This document shows positions 7,276 to 10,090 of a stretch of DNA of 10,090 nt, piece after piece (within the stretch, counting starts at the first letter, position 1; each line of letters begins with the position of its first letter). The notes under the pieces were generated by a model. The model was not told the DNA's origin, ran no database searches, and was given only the letters and a program-made list of their open reading frames with translations. The DNA is from Balneolaceae bacterium. GTDB lineage: Bacteria > Bacteroidota > Rhodothermia > Balneolales > Balneolaceae. The position numbers were made by a program, and so were the translations under genes. The DNA lies in NCBI GenBank assembly GCA_003555185.1, contig PWFZ01000232.1, positions 1 through 10,090 on the forward strand, read 5' to 3'.

Positions 7276-7685
7276 TAATTTGGCTGACTTTCCGTGGCCA
7301 TTACAATGTTTAAGTCCAGTGCGCGTCCGATATTCATAGCAAGAACGGCGTCATCTACCTTTGCGTCTTTATCGGCACGAACTACTAACGTACTATTTGG
7401 CTTACTTCGATTTGCTTCCCGAATTGCATTCGACAAACTGCCTCTGGCAATCTGATCGCCATCCACAAAAAAGTTACCTTCGCTGGTAATTGCTACAGAA
7501 ATTTGCTGGGCATCCGTGGTGGTTCCGGCTTCAGCCTGGGGAATATTTACCCGGATGCCAAAGTTTGTTACAAATGAGGATGTAAGCAGAAAAAAGATAA
7601 GAAGAAGCAAGATAATGTCTGTCAGTGATGACTGAGAGAACATCGTCAGTGGCTCCTTATTCATACGATCTTTTCGAAAATCCAT
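7275..7685 (-). CDS. exbD: ExbD/TolR-family biopolymer transport protein
   Basis: A 136-residue inner-membrane protein of the proton-driven Ton/Tol motor. After a short cytoplasmic N-terminus, one membrane helix covers about 21-41. It carries Asp23 in SLTDIILLLLIFFLL, the conserved acidic residue that takes part in proton passage. The periplasmic domain (about 45-130) includes IRVNIPQAEAG, then VAITSEGNFFVDGDQI and a C-terminal VVRADKDAKVDDAV block, all typical of ExbD/TolR. Length is normal for the family. It lies 2 bp after exbB and overlaps tonB by one base, an arrangement that implies a fixed ratio of the three subunits. Sequence alone does not separate ExbD from TolR; the adjacent TonB favours ExbD. 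Confidence 0.93.
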   Translation of the reverse strand: MDFRKDRMNKEPLTMFSQSSLTDIILLLLIFFLLTSSFVTNFGIRVNIPQAEAGTTTDAQQISVAITSEGNFFVDGDQIARGSLSNAIREANRSKPNSTLVVRADKDAKVDDAVLAMNIGRALDLNIVMATESQPN

Positions 7686-7687
7686 CG

Positions 7688-8401
7688 TTATCCCTCGTTA
7701 CGTTTTTTGGGTGACGGTGTCTGGAGAAGATCCAGAAAATCTGCAGATGCATTTTCCAGTTCAAAAATCATTCGGTTAATTTTGCCAAGCAGGAAGTTGT
7801 AAAAGCCATAGGCAATAATTCCCACAATCAGTCCGGCTGCAGTAGTAATCAACGCTTCCCAGATTCCACCGGCAAGTACACTTGGGTTAACATTTCCCTG
7901 TAGCGACTGAATATCCATAAAGGCGCGAATCATACCCGTTACGGTACCCGTAAACCCAATCAAAGGAGCTACACCGGCTATGGTTGCCAGCCAGTCCATG
8001 CGATTTTCAAGATGGTACATCTCTTTCTTGCCCGCATTTCTGATTGATTCTTCAATCTCGCGAATGGGACGCCCAAGACGTTTAATGCCTGCTTTTAAAA
8101 TTCGCCCCATTGGCTTTTCATACCGATCACAGTAATCAACGGCCTTCTGCTGACTACCCGATTTAAGCATCGCCTCGATATTGTTCAACAGGGTTTCGTT
8201 ATCCATTTGCGAGTTGTTCAACGTTCGCCAGCGCTCAGCAATTACGTAAATAGCTAAAACGGACAGTATAAAAAGCGGAATCATAATAATTCCACCCTGT
8301 GCAATAATGTCGATTAATGACATTGACGATTCATCGTCGAGCATTTGAGCTAAAGTATCTTCTTCGGCGGTTTGTAATAGAAGTAGAGAGATGGTATTCA
8401 T
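7688..8401 (-). CDS. exbB: MotA/TolQ/ExbB-family proton channel protein
   Basis: A 237-residue inner-membrane channel subunit that forms the pentameric ring around ExbD and turns proton flow into mechanical work. Three membrane helices are visible: about 33-54, 138-160 and 178-205. A large cytoplasmic loop (about 56-135) lies between the first two, as in the family. Conserved blocks include GVAPLIGFTGTVTGMIRAF (143-161) and ALITTAAGLIVGIIAYG (183-199), whose Thr residues line the channel. The N-terminus (about 1-30) has a short hydrophobic piece and an acidic patch. Charged residues near the C-terminus (PKKRNEG) are cytoplasmic. It sits 13 bp after the HU-SPOR gene and 2 bp before exbD, clearly in one transcript. 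Confidence 0.93.
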   Translation of the reverse strand: MNTISLLLLQTAEEDTLAQMLDDESSMSLIDIIAQGGIIMIPLFILSVLAIYVIAERWRTLNNSQMDNETLLNNIEAMLKSGSQQKAVDYCDRYEKPMGRILKAGIKRLGRPIREIEESIRNAGKKEMYHLENRMDWLATIAGVAPLIGFTGTVTGMIRAFMDIQSLQGNVNPSVLAGGIWEALITTAAGLIVGIIAYGFYNFLLGKINRMIFELENASADFLDLLQTPSPKKRNEG

Positions 8402-8414
8402 TTAATTATAGATG

Positions 8415-9524
8415 TTAATTGCGAATGCGTTGGATAAAATTCTGTTCATTATAGGGCGCCGGTAATTCTGCTGCTTCTGCCTGTGACTCGGGTATAGATG
8501 GAAACTGGCCCACACTAACTCTGTAAACCGTTCTGCCATCAACTGTGCGTCCGGTTACCATTGTTCTGTATCCTTCATCTTTGAGCTCACCGGCAATTTC
8601 ATTAGCGTGCGATTCACTTCGCAGAGAGTGAAGTACAATTGTATAACCATTATTACCTGATTCTACGATATCACCATAAAGGCCATAGGTGGGCAGAGCA
8701 GGAGCTTCTGTAGTTGTTTCTTCAACAGGTTCGAGTTCTTCTACTTCATCTTCGGCTTCAGGTTCCACTGCCGTTAAATCTTGTTCAGCCACTGCAGGAG
8801 GTTCTTCTTGCTGGATCTGCATTTCTGCATTTCCCTGTTGCTCCGGTGTGCTAAAATTATCGTTAATTATAAAATAGCCACCTGCCAAAACAACGACTCC
8901 AAGCAGTATAAAAACAACCATCATCACAGGATCTTTCTGTGATGTAGATGAAGATTTCTTTTTCTTTTTGGACGCTTTCTTTGCAGGGTCTTTCGCTGCA
9001 GATTTTTTCTTTGATGAGGCCTTTGGAGCTGTACCTGCCTTTTTTACCTCTTTTTCAGCTTTTTTTTCCACTTCTGATTCGTCATCATCCATTAATGCTT
9101 CAAACGGGTTTTCATCATCTGAATCATCGATATTCCCATGATCGAATTCATCAAAATTGATCTCTCCTTTACCTTCTTCTTCAGCAATCAGCTCGTCTTC
9201 AATACCAAAAACATCATCATCAGAAACCGGTTCGTCTTCTTTATTAGCCGCAGACGTATCCCGAGGAGGCTTTAACTCAACCGGCTTCATTCCTGCATAT
9301 TTGAAGTTTACTTCTGTTTTCAGCTCATCAGCAGGATCAAACTTAAGGTTTCCGGATTCATCAAAATAGAATAATCCAAATCCTTTAATTTCGAGAGCTT
9401 TTCCCCTCTCAGCAGCATCTGTAATTCGTTTAATCAGTTCATTGAGCTGGCTTTCGACCTCAGCCTTTTCCATTTCGGTTTTTTCAACCAAGAGCTCAAT
9501 TAACTTTTCTTTATTTATCTTCAT
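8415..9524 (-). CDS. HU-domain, membrane-spanning SPOR protein
   Basis: A 369-residue bitopic protein with opposite-facing domains. Residues 1-80 are an HU/IHF-like fold with helices up to about 45 and then LEIKGFGLFYF and VNFKYAGMKPVEL, similar to the bacterial HU-CCDC81 clade I recall in Bacteroidota. An acidic linker (about 97-155) and a Lys-rich stretch (about 157-194) lead to one membrane helix (199-220, VMMVVFILLGVVVLAGGYF). A second acidic, Pro-containing linker (about 238-275) leads to a C-terminal SPOR domain (about 291-367), which in other proteins binds septal, stem-peptide-free peptidoglycan. The HU part should lie in the cytoplasm and SPOR in the periplasm, tying DNA or a protein partner to the division site. 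I chose the ATG at 9524, preceded by AAAGG. A longer frame from 9560 adds 12 residues that match no HU start. The start overlaps the upstream small HU gene by 14 bases. Confidence 0.86.
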   Translation of the reverse strand: MKINKEKLIELLVEKTEMEKAEVESQLNELIKRITDAAERGKALEIKGFGLFYFDESGNLKFDPADELKTEVNFKYAGMKPVELKPPRDTSAANKEDEPVSDDDVFGIEDELIAEEEGKGEINFDEFDHGNIDDSDDENPFEALMDDDESEVEKKAEKEVKKAGTAPKASSKKKSAAKDPAKKASKKKKKSSSTSQKDPVMMVVFILLGVVVLAGGYFIINDNFSTPEQQGNAEMQIQQEEPPAVAEQDLTAVEPEAEDEVEELEPVEETTTEAPALPTYGLYGDIVESGNNGYTIVLHSLRSESHANEIAGELKDEGYRTMVTGRTVDGRTVYRVSVGQFPSIPESQAEAAELPAPYNEQNFIQRIRN

Positions 9525-9723
9525 CTGCCTTTCTGATTTCAGATTTAAATTCCACAACATCAGCCGGAGGGATCATTGCCACCCTGCCGTTCTCATACTT
9601 TTTCTGAGTCTGTTTTTTGTGAACAACTTCAAATTGGCCGAGCCCGTCTAAATGAACAGTATTTTTATCCAATATCTGTTCCCTTAAAACGTCTTTGAAC
9701 GCGTTAATGAATTTCGATTTCAT
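9511..9723 (-). CDS. Small HU/IHF-like DNA-binding protein
   Basis: A 70-residue protein with the HU core: a helix (1-17), then VHLDGLGQFEVVHKKQ (23-38) and GRVAMIPPADVVEFKSEI (46-63), matching the GxGxF turn and the arm and final strand of HU (compare GFGTFEV and IPAxxVPxFKPG). It is about 20 residues shorter than HU before the Gly-x-Gly-x-Phe motif, so the usual two N-terminal helices are reduced to one. The C-terminus is charged (RKADEDK). It starts 6 bp after the stop of the barrel gene and overlaps the HU-SPOR gene by 14 bases, so all three are probably translated in a coupled way. I infer a DNA-binding or dimerisation role, perhaps as partner of the adjacent HU-SPOR protein. Its small size lowers certainty only slightly because the fold signature is clear. 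Confidence 0.82.
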   Translation of the reverse strand: MKSKFINAFKDVLREQILDKNTVHLDGLGQFEVVHKKQTQKKYENGRVAMIPPADVVEFKSEIRKADEDK

Positions 9724-9729
9724 AGTTTT

Positions 9730-10090
9730 TTAAAATAGATATGTGATTCCTACGAATCCTTGAAAGCCTCTTTCGCGATATCCGTCCCAGATTTCATATT
9801 CCTGATTGGTGATGTTTAGCAGTTTACCGTAGATACCGGCCTTGTCGGTAATAGATATCTCAAATTTCCCGCCAAGCAGAAAATAAGAAGAAAGATCGTC
9901 TCCGTTTGGATTAAATCTGCTGCCTGAAAAATCCCCCCAGCCTTCTAGCAACACCTGCTCAACCGGTCGCCAGGAGACCGCTCCCCGTACGCCGAGAGCC
10001 TCAACAAACGGAATTTTTTCACCGCCCGATAATCTTGGACGCTGCCAGAAACCATCTACATCAACCCAGAACTTTTCGGCAACAAGTTGC
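9730..10090 (-). CDS. Outer-membrane beta-barrel protein, C-terminal part (TonB-dependent-receptor-like; 5' end beyond window)
   Basis: The frame is open to the right edge, giving the last 119 residues of a larger protein; the GTG at 9952-9954 is internal, not a start. Alternating polar and hydrophobic strands are visible: EKFWVDVDGFW, VRGAVSWRPVEQ, SSYFLLGGKFEISI and GIYGKLLNITNQEYEIWDGY, ending in GFVGITYLF. A terminal Phe with a hydrophobic last strand is the usual signal for the outer-membrane Bam machine. The N-x-x-N-x-x-Y-E-x-W-D-G-Y pattern before the last strand is typical of TonB-dependent receptors and related barrels. Being first of the visible genes in an ExbBD-TonB operon supports a Ton-dependent client, but the plug domain and TonB box lie outside the window. 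The ligand cannot be told. Confidence 0.78.
   Translation of the reverse strand, partial: QLVAEKFWVDVDGFWQRPRLSGGEKIPFVEALGVRGAVSWRPVEQVLLEGWGDFSGSRFNPNGDDLSSYFLLGGKFEISITDKAGIYGKLLNITNQEYEIWDGYRERGFQGFVGITYLF

Noticed and set aside
8689..9369. Ser-rich plus-strand ORFs opposite the HU-SPOR gene.
   Set aside because: They mirror the acidic and Lys-rich linkers on the coding strand and have no domain or start signal.
9525..9560. Longer HU-SPOR start at 9560.
   Set aside because: It adds 12 residues read from the other frame of the upstream HU gene. The HU fold begins at the Met at 9524, which has an AAAGG before it.
9730..9954. A separate 74-aa protein starting at GTG 9954.
   Set aside because: The frame is open to the window edge with beta-barrel-like sequence, so this is the 3' end of a larger gene.

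Overview
The window most likely comes from a member of the Bacteroidota/FCB superphylum, probably Balneolota. This is inferred from gene content and not from a database search: a Y_Y_Y-domain sensor kinase of the FCB 'propeller' type, an HU-SPOR membrane protein, an ExbB-ExbD-TonB operon behind an outer-membrane barrel gene, and a DUF5687-like ABC permease. All are chromosomal housekeeping or envelope genes. No transposase, integrase, CRISPR array, rRNA or tRNA gene was seen.

Layout. (1) 2-2154, plus strand: a multi-membrane ABC permease, probably cut at its 5' end by the window edge, overlapping its ATP-binding subunit by 16 nt. (2) 2177-2761, minus: a lipoprotein of an uncharacterised family, convergent with the ABC pair. 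(3) 2947-4723, plus: a two-component system, with a short Y_Y_Y sensor histidine kinase followed by a NarL/LuxR-type response regulator. The kinase is divergent from the lipoprotein. Its reading frame continues upstream of the usable TTG start into a convincing signal peptide whose only well-placed initiator is ATA. (4) 4774-6204, minus: a PLP-dependent group II amino-acid decarboxylase. (5) 6205-6441: intergenic, holding a 91-bp nested inverted repeat. (6) 6442 to the right edge, minus: six tightly packed genes transcribed right to left: outer-membrane beta-barrel (3' end only), 70-aa HU-like protein, HU-TM-SPOR protein, ExbB, ExbD, TonB.

How the genes work together. The right-hand operon looks like one envelope module. 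ExbB and ExbD form the proton channel in the inner membrane, TonB carries the energy across the periplasm, and the barrel ending in an aromatic residue is a plausible TonB-dependent outer-membrane client. The two HU-fold proteins, one tethered to the membrane and carrying a peptidoglycan-binding SPOR domain, are the unexpected partners. They suggest a link between DNA or cell division and the proton-driven machine. The kinase and regulator form a standard phosphorelay whose target is not visible, although the divergent lipoprotein gene is a candidate. The ABC pair forms a transporter of unknown substrate.

The observations most worth following are the lost or non-canonical start of the kinase, the two overlapping HU genes inside a Ton operon, and the intergenic repeat whose two hairpins differ in sequence but keep perfect pairing.
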